From contig CAVORB010000021.1 of the NCBI GenBank assembly GCA_963698495.1, positions 18,273 through 82,272 of the forward strand: a stretch of DNA of 64,000 bases. The letters run 5' to 3'. Positions 36,043-44,713 of this stretch are shown here, in pieces. The translations under genes were made by a program, and so were the position numbers. Below the pieces are notes generated by a model. The model did no database searches. It saw only the letters and a list, made by a program, of their open reading frames with translations, and was not told the origin of the DNA. Position 1 is the first letter of the stretch. The number at the start of each line of letters is the position of its first letter. The DNA is from CAVORB01 sp963698495. Lineage in GTDB: Bacteria; Pseudomonadota; Gammaproteobacteria; Chromatiales; Chromatiaceae.

Positions 36043-36468
36043 ATGATTTGGCCATCACAACGAAGACGCCCGATCATCTTTCCACACATCCCGAAATGTG
36101 GCGGAACGACGTTGCTCAGCCAATTGAAGGATTCGGATCTCCGGATCTTTCTTGACTATGATGCCCCACCTCACTTTCGCGCATTCGAGCGCCAGCTGTG
36201 TGATCGCCGAAATCTGGAATGCGCATTTCTGGATTTCAAGCATTTCGACGTGGTCTTTGGACATTTCCCGGTATGTCGATATCAGCGACCCCATTATCGC
36301 TATGTTACACTACTGAGACACCCGCTGGAGCAATGCCGTCAACTTAGCATCAACCTACGGAAATCGTTAAAATATCAGCTCCGATCTTCACCAGGGGATA
36401 CAAGCGTGAACAAGCACGAAGCCACCAAGCTCACGGCCTGCGAGGCGGAGAAAGCCTCGGTCATTTGA
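36043..36468 (+). pseudogene. N-terminal half of a sulfotransferase gene
   Basis: PAPS-binding motif IIFPHIPKCGGTTLLSQLK, then FDVVFGHFPV and the 3'-phosphate motif YVTLLRHPLEQCRQL, characteristic of the sulfotransferase-2 branch (HIPKCGGT...GH...LRHP). Homology ends about 36380; the following residues to 36468 come from foreign DNA, just before the IS4 transposase. The C-terminal half seems to be at 44288-44713, beyond the mobile-element nest. Confidence 0.75.
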
Positions 36469-36496
36469 ATCTGTTTATGCCTGCATCAAGGATTCT

Positions 36497-37357
36497 TTGA
36501 GCAATCCCAGGTTCATCGCGCGTTTCCGTCTGCGGGTCAGCGCATTCACGCGGCAACGCGATCTCCCGTTTCACCGGCTGGTGGCGTTCATGCTCAATCT
36601 GCGCAAGGGCAGTACCGAGCAGGAATTGGCCGGTTTCTTTGCGACGGTGCAAGAGCAGCCGGTGGCGACAGCGGTTCCGACTCGGGCGGCCTTCAGCAAG
36701 GCCCGCAAGGGGCTCTCGGAGAAGGTGTTCAGCCACTTGAATCAGCTGGCAATCGAGACGTTTCGCGCCGGTTGGTCCACACCGTTGTGGCAGGGATTTC
36801 GCCTGCTGGCCGTTGACGGGACGAGCTTCCGTCTGCCGCGCGGGGAGGCGTTGGCGCGTGCCTTCGGGGAGCAACCGAGCGGGCCGACGCTGGCGCGCGC
36901 CTCGATCCTCTACGACATCGCGCACGACCTGGTGGTCGATACCCAGTTGGCCGCAACCTGCGTGGGCGAGCATGAGCTGGCCATCGCGCATCTGGCGGCT
37001 GCGCGCCCCGGCGATCTGCTGATCTATGATCGCGGCTACCCGGCTTTCTGGTTCTTCGCCCTGCATCTGGCCCAGGGGGTCGATTTCTGTATGCGCCTCT
37101 CGCGCAGCAGCTTTGCGGCTGCCAATGCGTTCTGGGAAAGCGACGAGGTCTCCCGGGTCGTCACGCTGACGCCCTCCGCCGAGCAGCGCCGCGCCTGCCG
37201 CGATCAGGGGCTGGCCGCCGAGCCGATCCGCGTCCGGTTGGTGCGCGTGCGGCTCAAGGGTGGCGAAACCGAGGTCTTGGCCACCTCCGTCTTGGATGAG
37301 CAGCGCCTGCCCGCGCGCCTGTTCGGCTCAGCTCTACCATCGCCGCTGGGGCGTGGA
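36497..37357 (+). pseudogene. IS4-family transposase, 5' part
   Basis: DDE transposase of the IS4 type: LVAFMLNLRKGSTEQELAGF, RAAFSKARKGLSEKVF, FRLLAVDGTSFRLPRGEA (first Asp) and DLLIYDRGYPAFWFF (second Asp). Near 37330 the frame shifts by one (ARLFG, then QLYHRRWGVE in the next frame), and at 37353-37357 (GTGGA) the coding sequence is cut by the serine-recombinase element. The third catalytic residue (Glu in the YREK-like region) lies in the 3' part at 39782-40177. Confidence 0.85.
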
Positions 37358-37468
37358 AATATCCCATTGAAGAAACCGCTGTAGAGGAGTTTTTGACAAA
37401 CCAACAATCGCCGCCAATACTTAGCTGTAAGGCATTGTTGGAGCTCGCGAAATGTCTGGAAGGCGGGC

Positions 37469-37813
37469 ATGAAAGACAATCCCCCGGTGAACTGGGGTCG
37501 GCTGCCTTCCGTGAAACGCCAACGCCTGATCGTTCTGCTCGCCGAACTGGTGCAGCGCCGTCTCGATCCACCACCGGCGGGGGAGGAGAAGGCCGATGAG
37601 AACCTGCACCGCGTCATCGCATCCGAGGGGTGCGGACCACTTGGGCGGAAAGATCCAGTACGCTCACCTCGATCGGCTCGCCGTGGTCTATGTCCGGCAA
37701 TCGACGATGCAGCAAGTCGATCGGCATCAGGAGTCGACCCGCCTACAATATGCACTGGTGGATCGGGCGATCACCCTGGGTTGGCCCCAATCGCAAGTGA
37801 TCGTCATCGATGA
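37469..37813 (+). CDS. Small basic protein encoded upstream of the recombinase
   Basis: ORF of 114 codons; the first half (NWGRLPSVKRQRLIVLLAEL, VQRRLDPPPAGEEKADENLH) has coding character. It overlaps the recombinase start by about 218 bp, so the true end may be earlier or the recombinase start later. Short proteins of this kind with RLP..RR.R...LL.....RRL often precede such recombinases; function unknown, possibly a recombination directionality or regulatory factor (speculative). Confidence 0.45.
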   Translation: MKDNPPVNWGRLPSVKRQRLIVLLAELVQRRLDPPPAGEEKADENLHRVIASEGCGPLGRKDPVRSPRSARRGLCPAIDDAASRSASGVDPPTICTGGSGDHPGLAPIASDRHR

Positions 37814-39752
37814 GGATCTCGGACGTTCCGGAAGCACAGCGGAAGGGCGGCCGGGCTTCCAGCGCTTGGTGGCGGAGGTCGGACTGGATCATGTCGGATT
37901 GGTCCTTGGCATTGAGATCTCACGGCTGGCCCGCTCCTCGCGGGATTGGTACCAGTTGCTCGAGGTCTGCGCCGTGTTCTCCACCCTCATCGCCGATGCC
38001 GATGGGCTCTATGATCCGACGACCTACAACGACCGCTTACTGCTGGGATTGAAGGGGACGATGTCGGAAGCGGAGTTGCACATCCTCAAGCAGCGTATGC
38101 TCGAGGGCAAGCGCGCCAAGGCACGGCGCGGGGAATTGGCGCTGCGACTGCCGATGGGCTATGTCCGCCACCCCTCGGGCGAGGTCATGAAAGACCCCGA
38201 CGAGCAGGCCCGGGGGGTGATCGAGACGGTATTTGCGCAATTCGAGCGTCGTGGGACGCTCAACGCCGTTTTGCGCTATTTGGTCGAGCAGGATCTTCGC
38301 CTGCCGTATCGTCTGCCCGGCGGTTCGCGCAAAGGCGAGATCGACTGGCGCCGCCCAGCCCGTATGACACTGAGCAATCTACTGCGCAACCCCACCTACA
38401 CTGGCGCCTACGTCTACGGACGCCGCCCCATTGATCCGCGGCGCAAGAAACCAGGTCGAGCTTCGACGGGGCGAACCGTGACCGTGCCCGAGCAGTGGGA
38501 GGTGCTGATCAAGGACCGGCTACCCGCTTACATCACCTGGGAGCATTACGAACGCAATCTCCAGCAGCTGCAATCCAATACGGCCCAGGGACTTGGCGTG
38601 GTACGCAAGGGTCCTTCCCTGTTATCCGGATTGCTCATCTGCGGACGCTGTGGTTTGCGGATGGCGACTCGGTACAACAATAATTGCCGGGGGCTGCGTT
38701 ACAGTTGCGCGCGCATGGCCGTGGACTACGGCGAACCACTGTGCCAGTCGCTGGCCGGTGAGGTCCTGGATGAGGAAATTCGCCGCCTCGTCTTCGAGGC
38801 TCTGCAACCGGCGGCCCTGGAGATTAGTCTGCAGGTTGCCGAGGACCTCGAAGCCGAACGCGCCCGCCATCGGACGCAATGGGAGCAGCGTCTGCAACGT
38901 GCTAGCTACGAGGCGGAGCGCGCCGAGCGCCAGTACCAAGCCGTGGAGCCGGAGAATCGCTTGGTGGCGCGCACGCTGGAGGGGCAATGGGAAGCCGCCC
39001 TTCAGGCGCAAGCCGCGCTGCAGAGCGACTATGAGCGTTTCCTCGCCGCTGAACCCAGCCCCTTATCGGCCGAAGAGCGAGAACGAATCCGTCGCCTTGC
39101 CGCCGACATTCCTGCCATTTGGCACGCCGCCACCACCATGGACGCAGATCGTCAGGCGATCGTGCGGCAACTCATCGAGCGTGTCATCGTCACCGTACTT
39201 GACGACAGCGAAAAGGTGAACGTCGAGGTGCACTGGGCTGGTGGCCACCGCACCCGTGCCCGAATCACCCGGCCGGTGGCTCGGCTCGAGCAATTGAGCT
39301 ACTACCCACAGCTGCTCGCCCGGGTTATTTCCCTGCACGAAGAGGGCATGGCCTGCACCGAGATCGCCCGCCAGCTCAATGCCGAGAAATGGCGACCGGC
39401 AAAGCGGCGCAAGACCTTCACTGGACCCATGGTCGCAACATTTTTGACACGCCAAGGGCTCCACAGCGGCACGCCAAAGCAGCGACATACGACCGATCTA
39501 CAGCGTGATCCATGCGAGTGGCTTCTCAACGACCTGGCACGCGAGCTCGACATGCCGCCGGCCACGCTTTTCAGCTGGATCACCAAAGGTTGGGTCCGCG
39601 CCCGCCAGGCTGAGCATAGCGGCCGCAAGCTCTGGTTGGTCTGGGCCGATGAGGCCGAATGCGAACGTCTGCACGCACGTCGCAAGGAACGTCGTCGATG
39701 GAGCCGGCACATCCGGATCAGCGACGCGAATTCGCCCGCGAACCCCGGATAA
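37596..39752 (+). CDS. Large serine recombinase (resolvase-recombinase-zinc ribbon)
   Basis: 718 residues. Resolvase domain with catalytic serine in LAVVYVRQSTMQQVDRHQES and the usual DEDLGRSGSTAEGRPGFQRL and EISRLARSS; then the Recombinase domain (LPMGYVRHPSGEVMKDPDEQ, LSNLLRNPTYTGAYVYGRR), the zinc ribbon (LICGRCGLRMATRYN, CARMAV..LC), a coiled coil (about 420-490), and a C-terminal HTH-like part (MACTEIARQLNAEKWRPAKR). Full length and uninterrupted, so potentially active. The reaction would use PAM-free short att sites. The C-terminal extension is longer than in phage integrases. Confidence 0.88.
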   Translation: MRTCTASSHPRGADHLGGKIQYAHLDRLAVVYVRQSTMQQVDRHQESTRLQYALVDRAITLGWPQSQVIVIDEDLGRSGSTAEGRPGFQRLVAEVGLDHVGLVLGIEISRLARSSRDWYQLLEVCAVFSTLIADADGLYDPTTYNDRLLLGLKGTMSEAELHILKQRMLEGKRAKARRGELALRLPMGYVRHPSGEVMKDPDEQARGVIETVFAQFERRGTLNAVLRYLVEQDLRLPYRLPGGSRKGEIDWRRPARMTLSNLLRNPTYTGAYVYGRRPIDPRRKKPGRASTGRTVTVPEQWEVLIKDRLPAYITWEHYERNLQQLQSNTAQGLGVVRKGPSLLSGLLICGRCGLRMATRYNNNCRGLRYSCARMAVDYGEPLCQSLAGEVLDEEIRRLVFEALQPAALEISLQVAEDLEAERARHRTQWEQRLQRASYEAERAERQYQAVEPENRLVARTLEGQWEAALQAQAALQSDYERFLAAEPSPLSAEERERIRRLAADIPAIWHAATTMDADRQAIVRQLIERVIVTVLDDSEKVNVEVHWAGGHRTRARITRPVARLEQLSYYPQLLARVISLHEEGMACTEIARQLNAEKWRPAKRRKTFTGPMVATFLTRQGLHSGTPKQRHTTDLQRDPCEWLLNDLARELDMPPATLFSWITKGWVRARQAEHSGRKLWLVWADEAECERLHARRKERRRWSRHIRISDANSPANPG

Positions 39753-39781
39753 CACTTTTATGGAGGCAACATGGCTGGCAA

Positions 39782-40177
39782 GTGGAGGAGAGCTACAAGC
39801 GTCAGAAACGCTGGGCCGAGATCGAGAATCTCTCCGGATACTCCGTGCTCGCCGTGCGCCAGGACATGCACGCGAAGATCTTGGCGATGAATCTGGCAGC
39901 GATGGTCCGAAACGTCGCCCAACTCATTGCCGAGCGGCTCTTTGCTCACCGTCAGTTTACCTACCAGGTGCGCGGCTGCAGCACGCTCTCGGCGATGAAG
40001 AACAACCTCGTGCGGCTCCTTTTCGCCGACCCCATCGCTCGACAACGCCTCGTGGAGACGTTGATCCAACAGCTATCGAGCGCTGTCGATGCCGTCAGAC
40101 CCGATCGCAGCTTTCCCCGCAACAAACCCGGAAAGCTCAAGCCTGGATTCCATCCGGCTTACAAGCGAGCGGCTTAA
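39782..40177 (+). pseudogene. IS4-family transposase, 3' part
   Basis: Continues the IS4 transposase after the recombinase element: EESYKRQKRWAEIENLSGYS contains the Y-(2)-R-(3)-E-(6)-K-like signature with the third catalytic acid, followed by AMNLAAMVRNVAQLIAERLF and the basic C-terminus. The stop at 40175-40177 is followed within about 10 bp by an ISL3 fragment, so the IS4 right end is missing. Confidence 0.85.
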
Positions 40178-40187
40178 GTTGACGGCA

Positions 40188-40319
40188 TTGGCCAAGGCCC
40201 GCGCTCGCGGCTATCGCACGACCCGCAGCCTGATCACCATTGCCTACTTGATCGCCGGTAATCTCGTACACCTTCCGGTTTCACCCTATGTCCGGCAACG
40301 CTCGGCGCTCATTTCTTGA
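40188..40319 (+). pseudogene. ISL3 transposase C-terminal fragment (plus orientation)
   Basis: Encodes LAKARARGYRTTRSLITIAY and LIAGNLVHLPVSPY, matching the last 40 residues of the intact ISL3 transposase at 40407 (AKAKARGYGTTRHLITIAYL, LAGRLTHLPASPY-like). It is a diverged copy in the opposite orientation. Its terminal repeat follows at 40331-40357. Confidence 0.8.
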
Positions 40320-40330
40320 GGGTCGGAAAC

Positions 40331-40387
40331 GTTGCCCACACGATTCGCGAAAGAACCAAAGGCTCTCTTTCGTCTCGTGTGGGTAAC
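40331..40387. repeat. Facing ISL3 terminal inverted repeats
   Basis: GTTGCCCACACGA at 40331 and TCGTGTGGGTAAC ending at 40387 are inverted copies with one mismatch, with extra pairing inside (GAAAGA/TCTTTC). They are the 3' ends of two ISL3 copies head-to-head. A related end, CTACCCACACGAAACGCGAC, lies at 44049. Confidence 0.6.
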
Positions 40388-40406
40388 AGGGACAGAGTGC
40401 ATTGAT

Positions 40407-41669
40407 TTACGCGCCGGCAATTCGCGCTGGGGCGGTGCGGTAGGGTGACGCCGGCAAGTGAGTCAATCGGCCGGCGACCAGATAGGCGATGGTGATCAGG
40501 TGGCGGGTGGTGCCGTAGCCCCTGGCCTTGGCCTTCGCGGCCTGGATGAGCGAGTTGGCCGCCTCGACGCGACCGTTGGTGAGCTTGGAGTCGAAGGCGT
40601 TGAGGATACCTTGCCAATGCTGCTTGAGGGTGGCGGCGACCTTCTTGATCGGCGCCAGGCGGCAGCGCCGGGCCCAGCTGTACCAGCGCTGGAGCGGCGG
40701 CTCGGCCTGTGCCGGGGAGTTGGCGGTGCGGAAGATCTCGCGCAGGGCCTCCTTGATGCGATAGGCGCGGTGGGTTTTGAGATTCAGCGCCTTGATGTCG
40801 GCGTAACACACGATCTGCTGGCGGCTCCAGGCGTGCTTGTCTTTCAGCCAGAGGTAGCGGGTACGCCGCAGTTGGGGCGCGCCTTTGACCTCTTGGCGGC
40901 GGACCTCGTCGACGGCCTTGTTGAGGAGCTGGATGACGTGGAACTCATCGAAGGTGACCTGCGCCCACGGCAGATGCTCGCCCACACCGGCCTGATAGCT
41001 GGCGGACATGTCGATACAGATCTCGCGGACGTTCTCGGCGCAGGCGCCGTGGGCCTCGAGGTCGTCGGCAAAGTGCCCGAGCACTTCGGCCTTGCGCCCC
41101 TCACAGGCGTAGAGCAGGCGCGCCTGCTCGAGATCGTGGAACAGACTGATGTAATTGTGGCCGCGCCGGGCGGCGGTCTCGTCGAGGCCGATGGCGCGCG
41201 CAGCGGAGAAGTCCTCCCGTGCGCGGGCCCGCTCGACATAGTGGTCCAGGGTGCGCCACAGGCGCATGTCGCTCACACCGAGCAGGGCCGCGACCTGGCG
41301 TACCGGCATGGCCTTGCACAGCGTCACCAGCAGCGCCTCCATCAGCAGGGTGAAGCCGCTGTTCTCACGCGCCCAGGGCACCGGCACCTGCGAGGTCTTC
41401 TGGCAGTCGGCGCAGCGCACTCGCGGCACCTTGGCGTGGATATAGGCCTGGAACTGGAAGAAGTTCAGATGCCGCCAGGTACGCTCGCGGGTGTCATGGA
41501 CCGGTTGGCCGGCGGCACCGCAGTGCGGACAGGCGAACTGGGCCCCGTGCATGAAGGCGACATCGAAGTCGATGCGTCCGCCACCCGGGTCGAAACGCAC
41601 ATCGACGACTTCCCAGGGCGCCTGCAGGCCCAATGCGGTGGTGAACAACGACAGCTGCTCCAAACTCAC
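40407..41669 (-). CDS. ISL3-family transposase, intact
   Basis: 420 residues. N-terminal zinc finger (ACPHCGAAGQPVHDTRERTW and RVRCADCQKT), then the DDE domain: ARAIGLDETAARRGHNYISL (first Asp), REICIDMSASYQAG (second Asp), QVTFDEFHVIQLLNKAVDEV, and the C-terminal IQAAKAKARGYGTTRHLITI. No frameshift or stop, so this copy may be able to move if its ends are usable. Its 5' end (41377-41693) is duplicated at 43465-43781, separated by an IS3 element. Confidence 0.92.
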   Translation of the reverse strand: MSLEQLSLFTTALGLQAPWEVVDVRFDPGGGRIDFDVAFMHGAQFACPHCGAAGQPVHDTRERTWRHLNFFQFQAYIHAKVPRVRCADCQKTSQVPVPWARENSGFTLLMEALLVTLCKAMPVRQVAALLGVSDMRLWRTLDHYVERARAREDFSAARAIGLDETAARRGHNYISLFHDLEQARLLYACEGRKAEVLGHFADDLEAHGACAENVREICIDMSASYQAGVGEHLPWAQVTFDEFHVIQLLNKAVDEVRRQEVKGAPQLRRTRYLWLKDKHAWSRQQIVCYADIKALNLKTHRAYRIKEALREIFRTANSPAQAEPPLQRWYSWARRCRLAPIKKVAATLKQHWQGILNAFDSKLTNGRVEAANSLIQAAKAKARGYGTTRHLITIAYLVAGRLTHLPASPYRTAPARIAGA

Positions 41670-41693
41670 GCCCTCATACGCCGACTAAAGAAC
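41377..41693. repeat. 317-bp direct repeat, copy 1
   Basis: Matches 43465-43781 with no difference that I can see (offset 2,088). It covers the first 97 codons of the ISL3 transposase and about 24 bases upstream. The two copies flank the IS3 element. Confidence 0.85.
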
Positions 41694-41876
41694 CCCCAGT
41701 GTCAGGATAGATGTCGCCTCCTACCGGGAGATTGTGTGTGAGTATGGGGCATCATAGTAGCCGAGGGTTTTGATACAGGCTGACGGCCAACGGGAGGGAG
41801 CCGGTAGGGCGACCGGACGTTGGCCGTCAGCGGACGCGGTGCGAATCCCCTGGGTTCTCGATCAAGGCGACTGTCG

Positions 41877-42398
41877 ATGGCGATAAAGTATTCCCCGGAA
41901 TTCAAGTCCAGCATCATTGCCAAGATGCTGCCCCCGAACAATGTCAGCGTGCCGGATCTTGCCGGCGAGACGCAGATCCCGAAGGACACTCTGTACTGCT
42001 GGCGCGCCAAGGCCCTGAAGGATGCCGACGGCGCTGTGCTGGCCGCGACAGCCAAGGGTGTATTGAGCAGTGAGGAGAAGTTTGCGGTGGTGCTGCAAGC
42101 GGCGAGTCTCAACGAGACGGAACTGAGCGCGTATTGCCGCCGAAAGGGGCTGTACCGTCAAGAGATTGAGGCGTGGCGCGCCAGCTGCATGGCGGCCAAC
42201 GCGACGGTTTCCGGCAAGGCCGAACGGGCCGAGGTGCGTGCACAGAAGCTGGAAATCAGGGAGTTGGAGAAGGAGCTGCGGCGCAAGGAAAGGGCATTGG
42301 CCGAAGCGGCGGCGTTGCTGGTTCTCCAAAAAAAAGTCCGCGCCCTCTTTGCGGAGCCCGAGGACGGAAAATCGAGCTCGAAGAGCGACGAACGGTGA
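41877..42398 (+). CDS. IS3-family OrfA
   Basis: 173-residue helix-turn-helix and leucine-zipper-type protein (SPEFKSSIIAKMLPPNNVSV, IPKDTLYCWRAKAL, LEIRELEKELRRKERALAEA). It binds the element ends and, by ribosomal slippage, forms the N-terminal part of the OrfAB transposase. ATG 41877 is chosen because upstream in-frame codons read through the terminal region. Its stop overlaps the GTG of orfB. Confidence 0.88.
   Translation: MAIKYSPEFKSSIIAKMLPPNNVSVPDLAGETQIPKDTLYCWRAKALKDADGAVLAATAKGVLSSEEKFAVVLQAASLNETELSAYCRRKGLYRQEIEAWRASCMAANATVSGKAERAEVRAQKLEIRELEKELRRKERALAEAAALLVLQKKVRALFAEPEDGKSSSKSDER
42328..42335 (+). promoter_or_regulatory. Candidate -1 frameshift slip site in IS3
   Basis: A run of eight A at 42328-42335 lies in the orfA/orfB frame overlap. 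Slipping back one base turns LLVLQKK in the orfA frame into SPRPLCGARGRKIELEERRT of the orfB frame, the usual IS3 way of making OrfAB. Confidence 0.75.
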
Positions 42399-43435
42399 GT
42401 GCGTTGATTGATGATGCCTGCGCCGCCGGAGCGCGCCTGGAGCAGGCGTGTACGCTGCTCGGCTTGTCGGTGCGCACGCCGCAGCGCTGGCGCGCCGAGG
42501 GCGCCGTGAAGGGCGATGGGCGAGCCCAGGCGGCACAACGATGCCTGCCCGCAAACCGACTCGCCGCGGCCGAGCGCGAGGCGATCCTGGAAGTCGTCAA
42601 TCGCCCGGAGTACGCCCGTATGCCACCGAGCCAGATCGTCCCCGCGCTCGCCGATCAGGGCTGTTACATCGCCTCGGAGTCGACCTTCTACCGGGTCCTG
42701 CGCGAGGCCGGGCAACTGACCCCGCGCGGCAAGAGCCGCGCACCGACACATCGGCGCCCGGAGCCGTTTCAGGCTACGGCGGGGAATCAACTCTGGAGTT
42801 GGGATATCACCTATCTGGCGACCACCGTCAAAGGTATGTTCTTCTACCTGTACCTGATCATGGATGTCTTCAGCCGCAAGATCGTCGGCTGGGAAGTGTT
42901 CGATCGCGAGTGCGCCGGGCATGCCGCCGCCGTCTTCCACAAGGCCCATCTGCGCGAGGGCGTCGGCGCCGACGACCTGGTCCTGCATTCGGATAACGGG
43001 GCACCGATGAAGGGCGCCACCATGCTCGCAACGCTTCAGCGCCTCGGCGTCGTCCCTTCGTTCAGCCGCCCCTCGGTGAGCAACGACAATCCCTTCTCCG
43101 AAGCGCTATTCAAGACCCTGAAGTACCAACCGGATTTTCCCGCCCGGCCCTTCGACAGCCTCGCTACCGCTCGCCAGTGGGTCTGTGGATTCGTCCACTG
43201 GTACAACGAGGAGCACCACCACAGTGCCCTGAAATTCGTGACACCGGCACAACGTCACCGCGGCGAGGATGCCAGGCTGCTGACGGATCGACATCTACTC
43301 TACGAGGCGGCCAAGCAGAAGCGTCCAGAGCGCTGGAGCGGATCCACGCGAAACTGGGTGCCTGAGAAAATCGTCTCTCTAAACCCTGGCAGACCAGCCA
43401 AAACGGAGGTCGATGTCACAGAAAAGGCGGCCTGA
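42395..43435 (+). CDS. IS3-family OrfB (DDE integrase core)
   Basis: Catalytic part of the transposase, 346 residues from GTG 42395 or fused to OrfA by -1 slippage. rve core: NQLWSWDITYLATTVKGMFF (first Asp), DLVLHSDNGAPMKG (second Asp), and the DDE glutamate in SNDNPFSEALFKTLKYQP. HTH_21-like region PEYARMPPSQIVPALADQG precedes it. No damage is seen, so it may be active. Confidence 0.9.
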   Translation: MSALIDDACAAGARLEQACTLLGLSVRTPQRWRAEGAVKGDGRAQAAQRCLPANRLAAAEREAILEVVNRPEYARMPPSQIVPALADQGCYIASESTFYRVLREAGQLTPRGKSRAPTHRRPEPFQATAGNQLWSWDITYLATTVKGMFFYLYLIMDVFSRKIVGWEVFDRECAGHAAAVFHKAHLREGVGADDLVLHSDNGAPMKGATMLATLQRLGVVPSFSRPSVSNDNPFSEALFKTLKYQPDFPARPFDSLATARQWVCGFVHWYNEEHHHSALKFVTPAQRHRGEDARLLTDRHLLYEAAKQKRPERWSGSTRNWVPEKIVSLNPGRPAKTEVDVTEKAA

Positions 43436-43464
43436 TTTGTGCGACATCTTCCTTGACAACGACC

Positions 43465-44079
43465 GGCACCGGCACCTGCGAGGTCTTCTGGCAGTCGGCG
43501 CAGCGCACTCGCGGCACCTTGGCGTGGATATAGGCCTGGAACTGGAAGAAGTTCAGATGCCGCCAGGTACGCTCGCGGGTGTCATGGACCGGTTGGCCGG
43601 CGGCACCGCAGTGCGGACAGGCGAACTGGGCCCCGTGCATGAAGGCGACATCGAAGTCGATGCGTCCGCCACCCGGGTCGAAACGCACATCGACGACTTC
43701 CCAGGGCGCCTGCAGGCCCAATGCGGTGGTGAACAACGACAGCTGCTCCAAACTCACGCCCTCATACGCCGACTAAAGAACAAACACCCGTTGCCGGAGC
43801 GACCGTCCCGGCGGCCTCCGTGTGGACAAAGCGTGAATGTCGCAAGCGAACGTGCGGACAAGCCGGGGACAACTCGCGGCAAGCCTGAGGCGAACTGCGC
43901 CGGGATCGGGAAGGCGAGTGGCCCCCACCTTGCCCGCACTCATTCACCCTTTGCCCACACTCCGCCGCGCCACCCCCGCTGCGAACCGAGGACGCCTGCG
44001 GCGCAACAACAGCAAGATTTTTTCAAAAGGGTAGGAAGAATACCACCGCTACCCACACGAAACGCGACAGAGGCGAACC
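43465..44079 (-). pseudogene. Duplicate ISL3 5' end and terminus
   Basis: 43465-43757 encodes the first 97 residues of the ISL3 transposase identically to the intact copy, then is cut by the IS3 right end. Upstream (43782-44079) is the ISL3 leader, ending in the terminal repeat CTACCCACACGAAACGCGAC at 44049. It is the outer end of the ISL3/IS3 composite. Confidence 0.75.
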
Positions 44080-44287
44080 TAATCGCGAGCGAGGGTGGGT
44101 AAGATTGACATCGAATAGGGGCTCTTTCCGCTGGATAATCATGTACTTAGACAACCTTGATTATACCGCGCATTGAGCCCTTATTCACGATTAACTGCTT
44201 GATTTCGAATTGAATAAACCAGTCGCCATGGTTAATGAAATCGATCGCGCAATGGTTATTCATGGAATGCTAATATAGCGAAGTCTA

Positions 44288-44713
44288 TTGGGAGCCGCTA
44301 ATATTCTAACGCTTCAAAAGTACAAAACTTCAGATTGGAAGAACACGCTGCCGGAATCGAATAGGTTAGCGCTTGCCCGAGAACCTCTAATCATTGACAT
44401 TAAGTCTGGAATGATTGATTTCGTAGATTTTGTCAAGGCGCAACGCCTCGGTGAATTCTTGTCCTCGTACCTCGGCAAGATGAAACCCGATGATTTCGAA
44501 TTAGTCGGATTTTCCGACGAATACGGTCGTTTCACCGCGAAGTTATCTCAGCTCTTGGGAATCGCGTTGAACGCGGACATCATCATGAGGAAGGGGAGAA
44601 AGGGGGTCATCGCACCTCAACAGATCGAAACAGTGGGTCGACTGCTCGAAGCCGACATCGTACTTTATCAAGAATACCGGAAATACTGGGGGAAGGGGGC
44701 CGGGTCTCCCTAG
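44288..44713 (+). pseudogene. C-terminal half of the split sulfotransferase gene
   Basis: GMIDFVDFVKAQRLGEFLSS, DDFELVGFSDEYGRFTAKLS and LLEADIVLYQEYRKYW match the end of sulfotransferase-2 proteins (a helix, then FxxVGxxExxxxxxxxL, then a closing D..LY motif). It has no PAPS-binding loop of its own and no good start. Base composition is AT-rich like the N-terminal half at 36043. Most simply the two are one gene split by the mobile nest; the middle residues at the break are lost or altered. Confidence 0.6.

Larger units (their letters stand above)
37353..39781 (+). mobile_element. 2.4-kb large-serine-recombinase element inserted in IS4
   Basis: Bounded by GTGGA at 37353-37357 and 39782-39786. 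Removing one copy and everything between joins RRWGVE on the left to ESYKRQKRWAEIENLSG on the right, restoring the conserved IS4 sequence, so insertion at a short shared core is likely. It carries only a small ORF and a 718-residue recombinase. Confidence 0.7.
41700..43458 (+). mobile_element. IS3-family element
   Basis: 1,759 bp with imperfect terminal inverted repeats: TGTCAGGATAGATGTCGC at 41700 and GCGACATCTTCCTTGACA ending at 43458, in the TG...CA form of IS3. Contains overlapping orfA and orfB with an A8 slip site. The flanking bases (CCCAG left, ACGAC right) are not a target duplication, so the flanks probably come from recombination between ISL3 copies. Confidence 0.85.
36390..44290. 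mobile_element. Nest of mobile elements splitting a sulfotransferase gene
   Basis: About 7.9 kb made of IS4 (split), a large-serine-recombinase element inside it, two ISL3 pieces in opposite orientation, an IS3 element and a duplicated ISL3 5' end. The sulfotransferase halves flank it. Limits are approximate, because no IS4 terminal repeat was identified. Confidence 0.7.
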
